A stretch of 64,000 nt of DNA from Labia minor (Eukaryota; Arthropoda; Insecta; Dermaptera; Spongiphoridae): positions 14,056,225 through 14,120,224 of the forward strand of contig OY720347.1 of assembly GCA_963082975.1 (NCBI GenBank). The letters run 5' to 3'. Shown here piece by piece: positions 11,720-23,670 of this stretch; position 1 is the stretch's first letter; each line of letters starts with the position of its first letter. Under the pieces are notes generated by a model, which did no database searches, was not told the DNA's origin, and saw nothing but the letters and a program-made list of their open reading frames with translations. The translations under genes and the position numbers were made by a program.

Positions 11720-13290
11720 ACTATACCCATTAATTTGAAATTTACAAACCTCTTGGTTTAATGTTTCGATAAGAGTCATTTGTTATAATACCAAATAAAG
11801 GACCAAGCCATATTTTATAAAAATACTCAAAATAATTTCGAAAATGTTTTTGTACTTAAAAAAGTTAAAAGGTATGTAATAAAAATAAAATTTCTATAAA
11901 ATTTATTGACAGTTATTATGATAATTGGCGAATCACTAAAGTTTATGGCAAAAAAGGGAATATTATAATGTATATATTCTAATAATAAAGAATATAAATT
12001 TTTAAAATGTGAAAGGTGGAGAAAGGGAGTGAAAAAAATTCCTTTCGAATTTTAAAAATAACAAAATACATATGTAGGAGGTAATAAAGATTAAGTTATT
12101 TTTATTTATTTATTTATTTTTTTTTTTTGAAGAAAAATTAAAATATAATCAATTAAATAGAATAATAAAAACAAATGAATTATTATTGTTCTTTAAAGTT
12201 TTCATGTCCGGATGTTTTCCTTTATTTCGAGATAGATTGGTAATCTTAATTGTAATCTTCATTCCATTCCAATTAGATAGAATTAGACATTGTAAAAAGT
12301 TCAGAAAACGAAATAGAGATTTAAAAATTCTTGTGCAGGTTGCCTCGAGGTTTGTCAAAAACCAGTATTGAAATTATACCTATACACATTGTTAAAATTC
12401 ATAATCTAATCTGTTATAAATCTACAGGTGCATCATCTATCCATATATATATATATATATATACTTACTATAAATTATAATTTTTAAAAATTTCACAAAA
12501 ATATTAATATAAAAAAAAATATAATACTATTTTTTTTATCTCACAATAACAGGATATATGTAAGTATATAACTTTCATATATAATATAATCTTTCATCTT
12601 TTATTTTTATTAAATGCTCAGTTTTAAATTTAAAATATTTTAAAATTATTTCTATTTCTTTAATTATTACATTAAATTTTTAAAATATATGTATATCATT
12701 TACTTAATTTTTATTAATATAATTAAAATAATTTATAAGTTTAATATTTATGATAAACATAAACTAAAATAACATTAAATAAAGATAAATGATAAACTTG
12801 TTAGAATAATCAGATAAATTTAATTTGTATAATCACTGGTAGACATTAAAACTTCTGAATCAGCATAAATAAGAAACAAATTTAGTTATATACATACATA
12901 TATATATATAAGATTCAACATGGAATGATTAACGAACAATCCAAGAAATATGAACAAGAAAAATTCAAAAGACCACCAAAGAACAAGTTCTTGTATCATT
13001 TGTGAAAGAACCTACGAATCATGTCGTCCAAATTCACACATGAGCCAGAATTCAATTATAACTAAAATCAAAATCTTAAATGATTACCAAACTAGACTAT
13101 CATAAGAAACAACATATTTTCTTTAGATTTTTTTTAACAAGATAACATCTTCATTCCGTTAATTTAATAATTTTACTATTTAGAAATATATATAAATTAA
13201 TAATTTAAAAATTTAAAAAGAAGATATTAAAAAAAAATAACTACATCAGATAAGTTAAATCATCACAAATTATATATCGTTATTAAAATA
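11720..13290. other. AT-rich, no gene seen
   Basis: Overlapping short ORFs at about 12149-12371 lie on both strands in AT-rich DNA and are not protein-like. An (AT)n tract lies at about 12446-12463. Confidence 0.5.
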
Positions 13291-13294
13291 AGTT

Positions 13295-13866
13295 GACCTG
13301 TGGCCAGGCTCAGAACCGACCGACGACTTGAAATAAATTAATTTCCAGTTACATAAACAATTTTAAATAATTTAAATGTATCTATTAACAATAATATTTT
13401 TAATTTTATTTTATTTATAATATATAAGGAGGCACTGGCTGTGACGTCATGAAGAGCTGGGTGACATCATATAATTGTAAATTAAGTAAAAAGTAATGAA
13501 GATGATTAAAACAATATTCGTGGAGATATGTAAAAAATATCTTCATGTGAAATTTGGTATGAAAATAAGCCTTTCCTTCCTATCGTCGATCGGTAATAAT
13601 ACCACTTCCGGTTTCCGAATATACACCAAAAGTTGATCAATTCATCATACTGATGCATTAAGTAAATATATCAAATTTTATCAAAATCCGTTGAGCCGTT
13701 CAAGCTGTACACGTATATAAGGACGGACGGACAGACATCATGCTAAAATACTTTTTTCTGTTAACAAAATGCATGATTCGTGGAGATATGTAAAAATTTC
13801 CACATGTAAAATTTGGTGTGAAAACAATAACTCCCTTACCATCGACGGTCGTTAAAAAGGAGAATT
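13295..13866 (+). mobile_element. H3 element (copy A)
   Basis: CGACCGACGA (13317-13326) near the left end is matched in inverse by TCGACGGTCG (13842-13851) at the right end, 9 of 10 bases. Between them lie TGACGTCATGAAGAGCTGGG, CCACTTCCGGTTTCCG, CAAAATCCGTTGAGCCGTTC and GGACGGACGGACAGACATCA. The layout is the same as H1/H2 but the sequence is diverged. Confidence 0.78.
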
Positions 13867-14566
13867 CTTTCTTCTTTTTCAATAAATAATATTAAGATAT
13901 AAAAATATAAAAGTTTTTATAAAATTGATAGTACTTATTAACATCACAAATTAACATTTTAATTAATAATTCTTATATGGATTATATTGAAAATTTGTAC
14001 TAAAATCTAATTTTTAGAATATATTTTCTATACATATACCTATAATATAGCTTAAAGATGATTTAATCTTTTGATTAATCAAAATGTGTTTAAATTTAAT
14101 GCTCGATAAAAAAAATTCAAACACCCAACTATTGTATTAAAATATAAAATAAATTAATCGGTTGAAATTGTTTTTTTTAATTATTATTTACTTATTTATT
14201 TTATATGATTAAGATGTAAAGTTAATAGGAAATATGGATTACTAATATTTGCTTTCAAAGATTATTATTAATAACAATTATTTAAGATGAAAGTGTTTGA
14301 TAAATTATTTCAACATTTTTAATAATATGGTTTATAATCATAAATAATAATGATTTTTTATATTTTAATATAGATAAGATACTTAATGTTTAGGTGAAAA
14401 TTGATAATAAAATGAAAATGAGTAATGAATTGGTAAATTGATTAATTTTAAAAAATATAAAAATATTTTCAAAAAATTTATAAGGAAATATCAAGTAATT
14501 TTCGAAAGTAAATAGAAAGGGAAAATAAAAAATTTTTTAAAAAAAATGTAATAGTATGTTTAATAG

Positions 14567-14860
14567 CAGAGGTTCCCAAAGTTTTTGCTAGGCGGGCCAA
14601 TTTAGTATACCCCAAAATACTTGCAGGCCAAAAAAAGGAGTCACCTATATTAAATAAGTAATAATTATTTTTTATTTGTTTTTTTTTATTAATTTACCGC
14701 ATTTAATATACATATAATTTTATTATCTACCTATTTTACTATTTTTTTTTATAATTAAAATTAATATTAATAAAAATATAAACTATAAATATGTCACGGG
14801 CCGCATTCAAAGGGTTCGCGGGCTAAATGCGGCCCGCGGTCCGCACTTTGGGGACCCCTG
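14567..14860. mobile_element. Non-autonomous hAT element (294 bp)
   Basis: The left end is CAGAGGTTCCCAAAG and the right end, inverted, is CAGGGGTCCCCAAAGTGCGG. The flanking octamers TTTAATAG and TTTGATAG differ at one base. GC-rich subterminal GGGCCGC words resemble many animal hAT elements. Confidence 0.85.
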
Positions 14861-15224
14861 TTTGATAGAATAGTTTTTAATAAAATTTGAAAATCTTTGA
14901 TTATTGGGGAATTTCAACATTTACATGATTTTTCAATTTTAATTGTCATTTTATGTAAATACTATACATGTTTAATCTTATTAACATTTTATTTGAAAAT
15001 AACATTTATTATATCAATTATTTCATAAAGTTCGAATCATAGGGTATTTATCCATTTGCCAAATGTTCTTTAATTTTTTGTTCTCAATACTATTTTATTT
15101 TTTTAAAGAGAATCAATTCCTCCTGAAAGATGAATGAATGGCACTGAGAATGAATTTGAAATGAAATAATAGGAAGAGGGGTTGTTGTAAAGGCAATTAT
15201 CTTTATGGAAATGGTTTTTAGTGA

Positions 15225-15450
15225 AGAGAAGGAGGAGGAGGAGGTTAGTTGCACACCTCGGAAGAGGCTGACTGGCTTATGCAACGGAATTCCTGGCCGT
15301 GGCTCAGGGCCGCACTTTCACTGGCGGGCGCCGAGTCGGGAGCCACGCGCCGCCCGGCATTCCTCCCAATCGGTCCATCGGATCTGTCAAACCGACTGGC
15401 TACTCCGTCCGCTTCATTCATTTCCCTAATCACTCACATTCACGTTTAAT
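15225..15450. other. GC-rich island, overlapping open frames on both strands
   Basis: GC content is far above the window average, with many CpGs (GGCGGGCGCCGAGTCGGGAG, CGCGCCGCCC). Three overlapping ORFs of 62-74 codons are side effects of high GC, and none resembles a known protein. It could be an unmethylated CpG-type regulatory element or an unrecognised exon. Confidence 0.45.
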
Positions 15451-15964
15451 TAGCCCTATTTGAGACACCATCTAACCTTTCGAGTCAGGTCAGGTGAAGA
15501 TGAATACACCTGAAATTGATCATTTATTGCAAATTCAACTAAAAAATTATCAAAAATCCAAATCAAAGAAATTCTGAATTGACAATGAATAGAATTTTAT
15601 TTTTATTTGATTTCAAAATTTATTGAACATTATAATGATTAATAATTAAAATAATACCTAGATAGGTAAAAAGAAAAAGAAAAATAAATAAAGAAGAAGA
15701 ATAAAATGCAAATGAATTAATTTATAATATAGATACTTATAATATGTAAAAATGTGTTTCTTTATAAGAATATGTTAATAAAATTCAATGTTTATTGTAT
15801 TTATTATAATATAGTATTAACAAACAAAGAGTAATATAAGTAATTCCTAGCTGTAATATAATAAAGTAAGTTCTTTATTTATATTAATAAAATCTATACA
15901 AAACTTCACAATTTTTTATAAACATAATATAATTATTTATTCAGATTATTCTTATAATAATAAT

Positions 15965-16660
15965 AAGTACCTGGAACACCGAGCTATACAATTCGTTATT
16001 ATAAACTTTAAAAATTTTATAATTTTTTAATTATTTATTATAATTGTTAAATGGGTTTTCTAAAAGTGACCCATCAAAATTTTGTTTCAATTAGCTTATA
16101 GACTGTTTCGACCACACACACAAGAATTACTACTGATAATAATATAAACTCTGAAATTATATTGACACCTGTTTTTGTTTATATTTTAATTAAGAAAGGT
16201 TATATTTTTTCTTTTTATTTATAATAATCAAATATCTTTTATATTATTTATAATTTAATCTAAAAAATATTTTAATTAATATAATATAAATTATTTAATA
16301 TTATTAGCTCAAATTTATCCAACAATTTATTTGAAATTCCTCCCTATATAATTGTTAATATGTATTATATGTTGCTAACTTCATGAATATTTTTTTTTTT
16401 GGTAAATATATTTCGTAATTTTATTACAAATGACGTTATCCATATTGAAATTTGCCTCTGCTCGGTGTTCCAGGTACTTAAGAAAATACTAATAAAGATG
16501 ATTTTTCTCGAGGTTAAAACCAATACAGATCGATTTTTCTTTATAAATATTATCTATGATGTAAATTTTAAAAATATCCTTAGAGCGGGTTAATATCTAA
16601 AAAATATACAAATATATATATATTTAATTTTTGATAGTATATAGTATAGTATAATAAGAT
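15965..16660 (+). repeat. H4-like repeat, copy B, with 20-bp perfect inverted repeat
   Basis: AAGTACCTGGAACACCGAGC (15965-15984) is exactly inverted at 16460-16479. Immediately after it, AAGATGATTTTTCTCGAGGT through CCTTAGAGCGGGTTAATATC matches the block at about 5890-6000. The 475 bp between the arms show no ORF. Confidence 0.65.
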
Positions 16661-17470
16661 AAGATTAAAAAATAATAATTTTTGTTTAAAGATTTGTAGA
16701 AATTAAAACAAAATCAAAAGTAAAAGATAAAAATTACCATAATGTAAGATAAAATAAAATTTGAAATTTTTATAATCCTTAATCAATATTTTCAGAGATT
16801 TATTGTATGAAAAAATAATATATCTGATTATTTTTATTATATGAATTATTTAAAAAAAAAATGGTAACAAGCTATTTGAAGTTCATATCGGCATTGGAAA
16901 TGTATTGAAGGCCTTTTGGGCTCTCTTAATTCAAGGGGAACACATGTCCCATTGTCTAGAATCGGGGAATAAACAAGAACCAAAACATACTATACCTGTA
17001 CAGCAGTGGTTCTTAAACTGTGGTCCGCGGACCCCTGGGGGTCCGCGAAGCCTTTACTGGGGGTCCGCGGTCCTCGGAAAAAAATCATCGTAAAAATATA
17101 TACATATATAAATATTTAAAGTTCATTGTTTAACTATATCCTCCTAGAGAATTACGGCTATAATTTAATACTATTAATAATACTATTTTATTTTATTAAA
17201 TTGATAATTATGTCAATTAATTTTTTGTGAATAAATAAACATATATAAAAAACTATATATAAAATTTGAATTTTCATCCATTCATTCATTTAAAATCATT
17301 TTTCGATTGTTCCTTTAAAATAACCCCTCTTAGGGGCTCGGAAGGGGAGGCATATAAGGGAATTTTCTTTCACTTTGTTATTGGGGAAAACCAGGGGAGG
17401 GGACAGTCTTACCCGGAAAAACCCAAATTGTCAGCGTCCACTCTGGGGTTTTAAACAGTTTTAAAGCAAA

Positions 17471-17580
17471 TGTTAATTATAAGTTCATTTCTCAACGAGT
17501 TGTATCTTTAAATTATTTTTATTAATGTTAATTATAAGTTCATTTCTCAACGAGTTGTATCTTTAAATTATTTTTATTAA
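17471..17580. repeat. Exact 55-bp tandem duplication in the hAT 5' region
   Basis: Two identical 55-bp units sit head to tail (17471-17525 and 17526-17580), each starting TGTTAATTATAAGTTCATTT. They lie between the left TIR and the transposase ORF. Confidence 0.9.
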
Positions 17581-17764
17581 TTTAATTAATTATAATTAAA
17601 TTATAGCTAATAATAGTTTATTATAGCTAATAATTTTTTTTAATTTTTAGTGTAATTTGCATGATCATTATTTTATAAAAACACTAAACACATTTTGCAA
17701 TTTCCCAGAAAGGCTGTTTTTGAGAGTAAGTATAAGTTAGTTTTATGAATAAAAAATATTTATT

Positions 17765-17995
17765 TTAATAATATTTTAGAATCAAATTACGAAATTAATA
17801 ATATTTTAGAATCAAATTACGAAATTAATAATATTTTAGAATCAAATTACGAAATATATTTATTATATAAATTAATATTCATTTAAAATGATGTTAAATC
17901 ATTTATTTAAAATGATTTAAAACATTTATTAAAATGATTTAAAACATTCATTTAAAATGATATTAAAACATTCATTTAAAATCATATTAAAACAT
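17765..17995. repeat. Short tandem repeats upstream of the hAT transposase
   Basis: Three 30-bp units containing TTTTAGAATCAAATTACGAA (about 17765-17854) are followed by imperfect units of about 20-24 bp built on AAAACATTCATTTAAAATGA (about 17878-17995). Subterminal repeats of this sort are common transposase-binding regions in hAT elements; that role is inferred here. Confidence 0.75.
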
Positions 17996-18084
17996 AGCTA
18001 GTAAATAATAATTCGTTATATTTATATTATATTTATATTATATTTATATTATTGTAGTTCAATGTTAATAAATTACTCCATAAA

Positions 18085-19944
18085 ATGGATCGTTGGCTAC
18101 AAACTGGTTCAACACAGAAACGGAAAGAATCAGATGATGAGGCATCAACAGCAAACTCTACCAAGAAACGCAAAACTAGAAAATATTCGGATGATTATTT
18201 ATCATTTGGATTTACTTATATTTGCAACAATGATGTGGAAAGACCAGTCTGCGTTCTATGTCAGGAAAGTTTATCCAATGAAAGTATGAAACCTGCTAAT
18301 CTCAGACGTCATTTACAAACAAAGCACAGCGAGCATGTTAGTAAGTCTATCGAATTTTTTAAAATGAAAAAAGAAGAACTTAATTCAAGTCAGAAATTGA
18401 TGGTAAAGACGGGATCTGGTGGTATGAGTAAGAAAGCAGTAATGGCATCATATGAAGTAGCTCTACTTATTGCTAAAGCAGGAAAGCCGCATAATATAGC
18501 AGAGCAATTAATTCTTCCTGCTACAAAAGTAATTACAAATATAATGTTAGGAACTAAAGCAGCAAACGATATAAATTTGATTTCATTATCAAATGATACG
18601 GTTAAGAATAGGATTGAAGACATGTCATGTAATATAAAAGAAGAATTAATATCGAGAGTGCGCAAAAGTCACTATTACTCATTACAATTGGATGAAAGTA
18701 CTGATGTCACTAATAATGCCAATTTGTTAGCTTTCATTAGATATGAGTTTGAAAATCAAATACAAGAAGATGTATTGTTTTGTGATTCACTACCTTCACG
18801 AACGACAGCTAATGACATATTTAACAGTTTGAATAATTTTATAACCGAAAATGAAATAGAGTGGCCAAAATGTGTTGGAATTTGCACTGATGGTGCTCGT
18901 GCAATGTCAGGTACAAGAACTGGATTGATTGCTCTTATTAAAAATGTTGCGCCTCAGGTTGTTTGGAATCATTGCTGCATTCACAGAGAATCATTAGCAG
19001 CCAAAAATATGTCACCAGATTTGAAAAGAACATTAGACGAAGTAGTTAAAATTGTCAATTTCATTAAGGCTCGTCCACTTAATTCCAGAGTTTTTAAAAT
19101 TTTGTGTGAGGAAATGGGTAGTCAACATACACATTTATTATTACATACAGATGTACGTTGGTTGTCCCGCGGGAAAGTACTCATTCGCCTTTTTGAGCTT
19201 CGAGATGAAATACGATTGTTTTTAATAGATGCGCATTTTGAACTGACCGAATGTTTCAATGATTTTATCTGGTTAGCTAAGGTGGCTTACTTGACTGATA
19301 TTTTTACAAAATTGAACGAACTTAATTTGAGCCTGCAAGGTACTGTTGTAAATATATTTAAAGTTGAAGATAAAATAGAAGCAATGATTAAAAAAATCGA
19401 CTTGTGGTCGAAACGCATCCAGAACGGTGTATATGAGTCTTTTCCAACTCTCAATGATTTCATAGAAAGCTCCAGTGAAAAATTGCTTAATCAAACGCGT
19501 CAATTATTTGTTGAACATTTAATTACTTTGAAAAGCAACTTCAGGAAGTATTTTTCTACTCCTGATCCTTGCAATAACTGGATCAGAGATCCATTTAATA
19601 TGGAAATTACAAATACTAAACATTTATCTGCACCTGAACAAGATATTCTCGTGGAATTATCATGTGATACAACTTATAAACTAAAATTTAACAAAACTGA
19701 ATTGAGCAACTTTTGGTTACTTCTCAGGTCAGATTATCCTGCGCTTGCAAATAAAGCACTTCAACACTTGATTCCATTCTGCACAACATATTTATGCGAA
19801 CAAGCTTTTTCGGTACTATTTTATATTAAGTCTAAATATAGAAACAAATTAAATGTAGAGCCGGATCTTAGATTAAAAGTTTCCAATATTAAGCCAGATA
19901 TTGAGATTCTTGTTTCAAGAAAACAACTGCATACATCTCATTAA
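18085..19944 (+). CDS. hAT-family transposase, BED zinc finger plus DDE/RNase H core (619 aa)
   Basis: This single-exon ORF is the transposase of the surrounding hAT element. It would bind the element's ends and catalyse excision and integration in the nucleus. The N-terminus is basic (KKRK at about 27-30). It is followed by a BED-type finger with C56, C59, H76 and H81, preceded by the usual aromatic stretch YLSFGFTY. The catalytic core shows D203 in QLDESTD, D269 in CTDGARAMSG, the CxxH motif C297/H300, W359 in DVRWLSRG, and E572 in LCEQAFSVL. The C-terminus (about 540-619) is the hAT dimerisation region ending KQLHTSH. Length and motif order match the ZBED5/SCAND3-like (Buster-type) transposase group. 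All core acidic residues are present and no frameshift or internal stop is seen. The start is the first ATG of this frame after the 5' repeats. An alternative is a domesticated copy, but the intact TIRs and TSD argue for a transposon. Confidence 0.93.
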   Translation: MDRWLQTGSTQKRKESDDEASTANSTKKRKTRKYSDDYLSFGFTYICNNDVERPVCVLCQESLSNESMKPANLRRHLQTKHSEHVSKSIEFFKMKKEELNSSQKLMVKTGSGGMSKKAVMASYEVALLIAKAGKPHNIAEQLILPATKVITNIMLGTKAANDINLISLSNDTVKNRIEDMSCNIKEELISRVRKSHYYSLQLDESTDVTNNANLLAFIRYEFENQIQEDVLFCDSLPSRTTANDIFNSLNNFITENEIEWPKCVGICTDGARAMSGTRTGLIALIKNVAPQVVWNHCCIHRESLAAKNMSPDLKRTLDEVVKIVNFIKARPLNSRVFKILCEEMGSQHTHLLLHTDVRWLSRGKVLIRLFELRDEIRLFLIDAHFELTECFNDFIWLAKVAYLTDIFTKLNELNLSLQGTVVNIFKVEDKIEAMIKKIDLWSKRIQNGVYESFPTLNDFIESSSEKLLNQTRQLFVEHLITLKSNFRKYFSTPDPCNNWIRDPFNMEITNTKHLSAPEQDILVELSCDTTYKLKFNKTELSNFWLLLRSDYPALANKALQHLIPFCTTYLCEQAFSVLFYIKSKYRNKLNVEPDLRLKVSNIKPDIEILVSRKQLHTSH

Positions 19945-19976
19945 ATATGTAAGTTATATTTAATGAGATAGATGCA
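19928..19976. repeat. Hairpin spanning the transposase stop codon
   Basis: Two 21-base arms (19928-19948 and 19956-19976) are inverted copies matching at 19 of 21 positions around a 7-base loop. The stop codon at 19942-19944 lies in the left arm. A role in transcript 3'-end structure is possible but not shown. Confidence 0.7.
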
Positions 19977-21104
19977 GTTATTTTTTAAAATATTTCTTAT
20001 TTAATATTTTCTGAAAAAAATTATAAAATATTTATATGAATTTAATGTAAGTACCCATTATAATTTGTGAGATTTGTTGCTATGACAATGTTTGTATTTT
20101 CTTTCTTCAATATTATAATTTCTAATAAAATGTGTTCTACAATATGCAAAAAAATCGTTATTCACCAATCACTGTTAGAAATATTCATCATATATCCTTG
20201 TCCTTATGAGATCGTAAGCCAGAAATTAATTAATAAAATGACGTAAAGTACCTAAAGTTGTGATGGGGGTCCGTCAAAAAAAATTTTTTCAAGTGGGGGT
20301 CCGTGGAGTACATAAGTTTAAGAACCTATGCTGTACAGCCATTGTTTCATTTAAAATCAGAGATAATAAATATTTTCGAAATGGAGGTCGATTTAAGTGT
20401 ATTACAATCTATTTCAAAAACTGATTTGAAATCGACTTGGATTGAATTGGTAATCAATTTATGATGGTCACATGAAGAGTCATTGGTCCATTCGAAATAC
20501 AAATGCATAATTTATACGAAAATACTTTATATTTTTATTTATTTATTTATTTATTATTATTATTATTATTTTTAATTTGTTTTATTTTTTTATGGTTAGC
20601 CAGATCTCTACAGAAATCGTGTACCACAGATTAACTGTGCTGTTCAATTATAATAATTCTCTAGATTGGATTTTAGAAAGGTTACAAAAGGGAATTGATG
20701 TATGCCAGAGAGACGGGTTAATTTGATCCCGACTCGTATAACTCAGAGAGAGAGAGAAAGAGAGACGATCGTTGAGTTGCTGAATCCCTAATGTTAATGG
20801 AAAAAGGCGTTAAAATAGATTCTTAGAAAGGAAATGCAAGTAAGAGGCACTGACTTCAAACGGAATGTTTTATAATCATCAAAAGATGCAGTAGTCGTTT
20901 TCATTTTATTATTTTAAATGTTACCCTCTTTCTCTCCCTTCATTCACCCTTATCAGGCATGAAAAATTAAAATTGACAATTATTTATAAATTTTACATAT
21001 GGTAAAAAACGTTGAACGATAGAAGTTATAATAATAACGTTTCTTTCAAAAAGTATTCTTTACTCTTGAAATATTCTAGATAAATTATAGTTTTTTATTC
21101 TTCT

Positions 21105-21366
21105 TCTTAAGGTGCCGTTTCCCTTTCGGAGTTTAGCTATCATCATGACTAGGATAGCCATAATGATTTTTCTTAGAAATGTTAAATCGGTGGTTTTCCG
21201 TTGCCTTCCGCATGTATAGAACCGGGAACTGACTGTTCCTGGAGCCGGAGGCAGCTGTTGTTAAATTTAATTTTATTAGAAAAATGTGTTCTTAGTTTGA
21301 ATCGAACGCCGACTTCTTGTTTAGAAAATTGCTACGCTACACTCTCGGCTAGCTGCCTCCTATAAG
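21105..21366 (-). mobile_element. tRNA-derived SINE candidate with AAGAAG tail
   Basis: The minus strand starts GGAGGCAGCTAGCCGAGAGT (A-box-like). It has the B box GTTCGATTC at 21299-21307. It continues through a non-tRNA body ending CGAAAGGGAAACGGCACCTT and a short AAGAAGAAGAAT tail. The head, body and simple-repeat tail layout fits a SINE. Confidence 0.65.
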
Positions 21367-21369
21367 GAT

Positions 21370-23665
21370 ATTAATAAAGTTTAATATGAGAATTTAATAG
21401 AATATATTTTTAACTATTTTACAACAAAATAAACATTTTTATTACATTAGTAGTAGCAGTAGATCTAATATTATTTAACAAAACAACTTACAATTCAATA
21501 TTTTATAAATTGATATTTTCATAAATGATTAATATAATAGAAATTAATTTCGAATTGAAAAAAAAAAAATTAATGTGGAACATAAGAGTTTTAATAATTT
21601 TTGTATATGACAATAGAACTAATAAATATCAAATATATTTATTATTATATAAATAAATGTAACTGGAAAATATAAATTTATAAAAAGAATTTACTCAATT
21701 AAAAAAAAAGAATTATTTATGGTAAGTAAAATCGTATTTTATTTAGAGATTGAAAATTTAAAACAAAAAAATGCCTTCAAAAATACCATAAAAAATGGAC
21801 GATTATATATATATAAATGTGTAATAATTGTTTGTATTTACTAAATTATTTACTTTTTATTTCGTAAAGAAATCTTTTACTTTTTTTATAGTAATTGAAA
21901 GAGGAAATTTCGCTAATATTTACTCCCATCAGGTTCAAAGCTCTATAGACCCCCGTCCAGGACCCCGTTGGGAATCCATATACTAATTCAACAGGTGTTC
22001 ATTCAATTGATATTGAAAAAATTCAAACCCAGAATAGAAATTCTGAATAGCATCTAGTTATCTAATATAATAGTATTCTTTGTTAGTATTTTTTTATTTT
22101 TTAAAATATCCTCAAAATCTCAATCTTTATATAAAAATTAAAAATATAAATAACCATAAAAAGAATTGTAATTTAACTAAATTAGAAAAATTAGTTTATA
22201 TTATTTTTTAATAAAAGTTACAGTTTATTATTTATGATGATGGAAAGGGATCAATGTTCGAAAAATAATTTGTCGGAAATAGAGCAAGTAAATTGAGATA
22301 ATCTATATTTATATGTATAAATGTAAAATTGATCTCTTTATGTATTAATTATTATGTATGAAATTTCAAAATTCTATTTATTTATGACGAATTAAAACCA
22401 TATTTTAAATACAAATATAATTCATCCAATTTCAATTTACCTATGTAAAGTTAATTTAAAATAATATTCCTTAATACTAAATTAATATTAATAAATTCTC
22501 TCCTTATTTAAAATTGAATATTTCATTGGTATTGAAAGAAATAGTTTTATTTTAATTCATAATTTGAAAAAAAAAATTTTTTAAAAACATCCCCCCAACA
22601 TTTTTATTTTAAATGTAATCTATTGTCTTGTTTCTAAAAAAAAAATATTTTTTTTAACTATGTCCAATAATAAAATTGCAAATATTTTGGTAGAGATTGG
22701 TTTGAAAAAAAATCATTCTATTTGGGGTTATTTTTTTCTCCTCTATCCTTCCTATATATTGAGCATTTCAATTCGAGAACATTGTCTTCCAAATATGTCA
22801 TGATCGAACTTATTTTTCCTAATTAGGAGTTTAAGAATGAAAAAGTTTCCATTCTATCATTAATCAATTTAAAATGATTTATTTCACCTTCTTCGATAGC
22901 TGCTCGTTTACGTTACTCTTTGATGTGTTTTCTTTATCTTGTTCAAAGACAATTCCCACATAGATATGTGTAAGAATTAATTAGATTCCCCTCACATGTT
23001 TTAACTTGGGATATAATGAGGTCATTTATCTCTGGACAGGATATCCTTCTTGAAATCATTCTTAATAAAAAAAAAAGAATCCATTTGAATTCGAATAAGC
23101 AATTTTTTAAAAATTCATAAGAATCTATTCAGATATCAATTTTAAAAAAATTATCAAAAGATTATTTAGAATCATAAGAGGACGAGTACCGTGTGAATAG
23201 AAATTAACAAACACACACACACACACATCATATTTTTATATAACTATAAGTATACAGTTAACAGCCTATTTAAAGATAAAAGATTTTTTTTTAATTTTAA
23301 CATAGCATTGTATAGCATTTAACATAGCATGAATGTATTTATATATAATACATAGATATATTATTATTATACAAAATATGTATAATAATTTCTCAATTAT
23401 TAATTTTATTGAAAAAAATATAGCTATTTTTTTATAAATTTAATTTAAAAAATAAATAAATGAAATAATGAATAATTCAATTAATATCTATAATCAAGAA
23501 TAAATATTCATAAAATAAATTTAAAAATTTTATAAAATATATAGTAATATTTAATAAAATATTTTTTTTTTTTAATAATCAGAAACTAAATTTATTTCTA
23601 AATTAATAAATTCATTGAAATAATCAAATTTGTATTATATGTATGATATGATAACTCACATAATA
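21370..23665. other. AT-rich, no feature seen
   Basis: No ORF, TIR or repeat partner was recognised; a (CA)n tract lies at about 23211-23226. Confidence 0.55.
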
Positions 23666-23670
23666 TAGTC

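Larger units (their letters stand above)
17004..20330 (+). mobile_element. Complete hAT transposon with 8-bp target duplication
   Basis: The left end reads CAGTGGTTCTTAAACTGTGG and the reverse complement of the right end reads CATAGGTTCTTAAACTTATG, so the terminal inverted repeats share GGTTCTTAAACT plus a subterminal CGGACCCC. Both ends are flanked by CTGTACAG (16996-17003 and 20331-20338). This is a perfect 8-bp duplication that fits the hAT target pattern nTnnnnAn. The 3.3-kb body holds one intact transposase ORF (18085-19944). Its 5' non-coding part carries short tandem repeats. TIRs, exact TSD and uninterrupted ORF together suggest a young, possibly autonomous copy. Confidence 0.93.

Noticed and set aside
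15205-15449. Three overlapping small ORFs in the GC-rich island
   Set aside because: Stop codons are scarce in GC-rich DNA; none of the frames shows a domain or splice context.
17765-17854. CRISPR-like direct repeats (3 x 30 bp)
   Set aside because: Units are contiguous with no spacers and lie inside a eukaryotic transposon.
18390-18665. Minus-strand ORFs inside the hAT transposase
   Set aside because: Reverse-frame shadows of a well-supported transposase.
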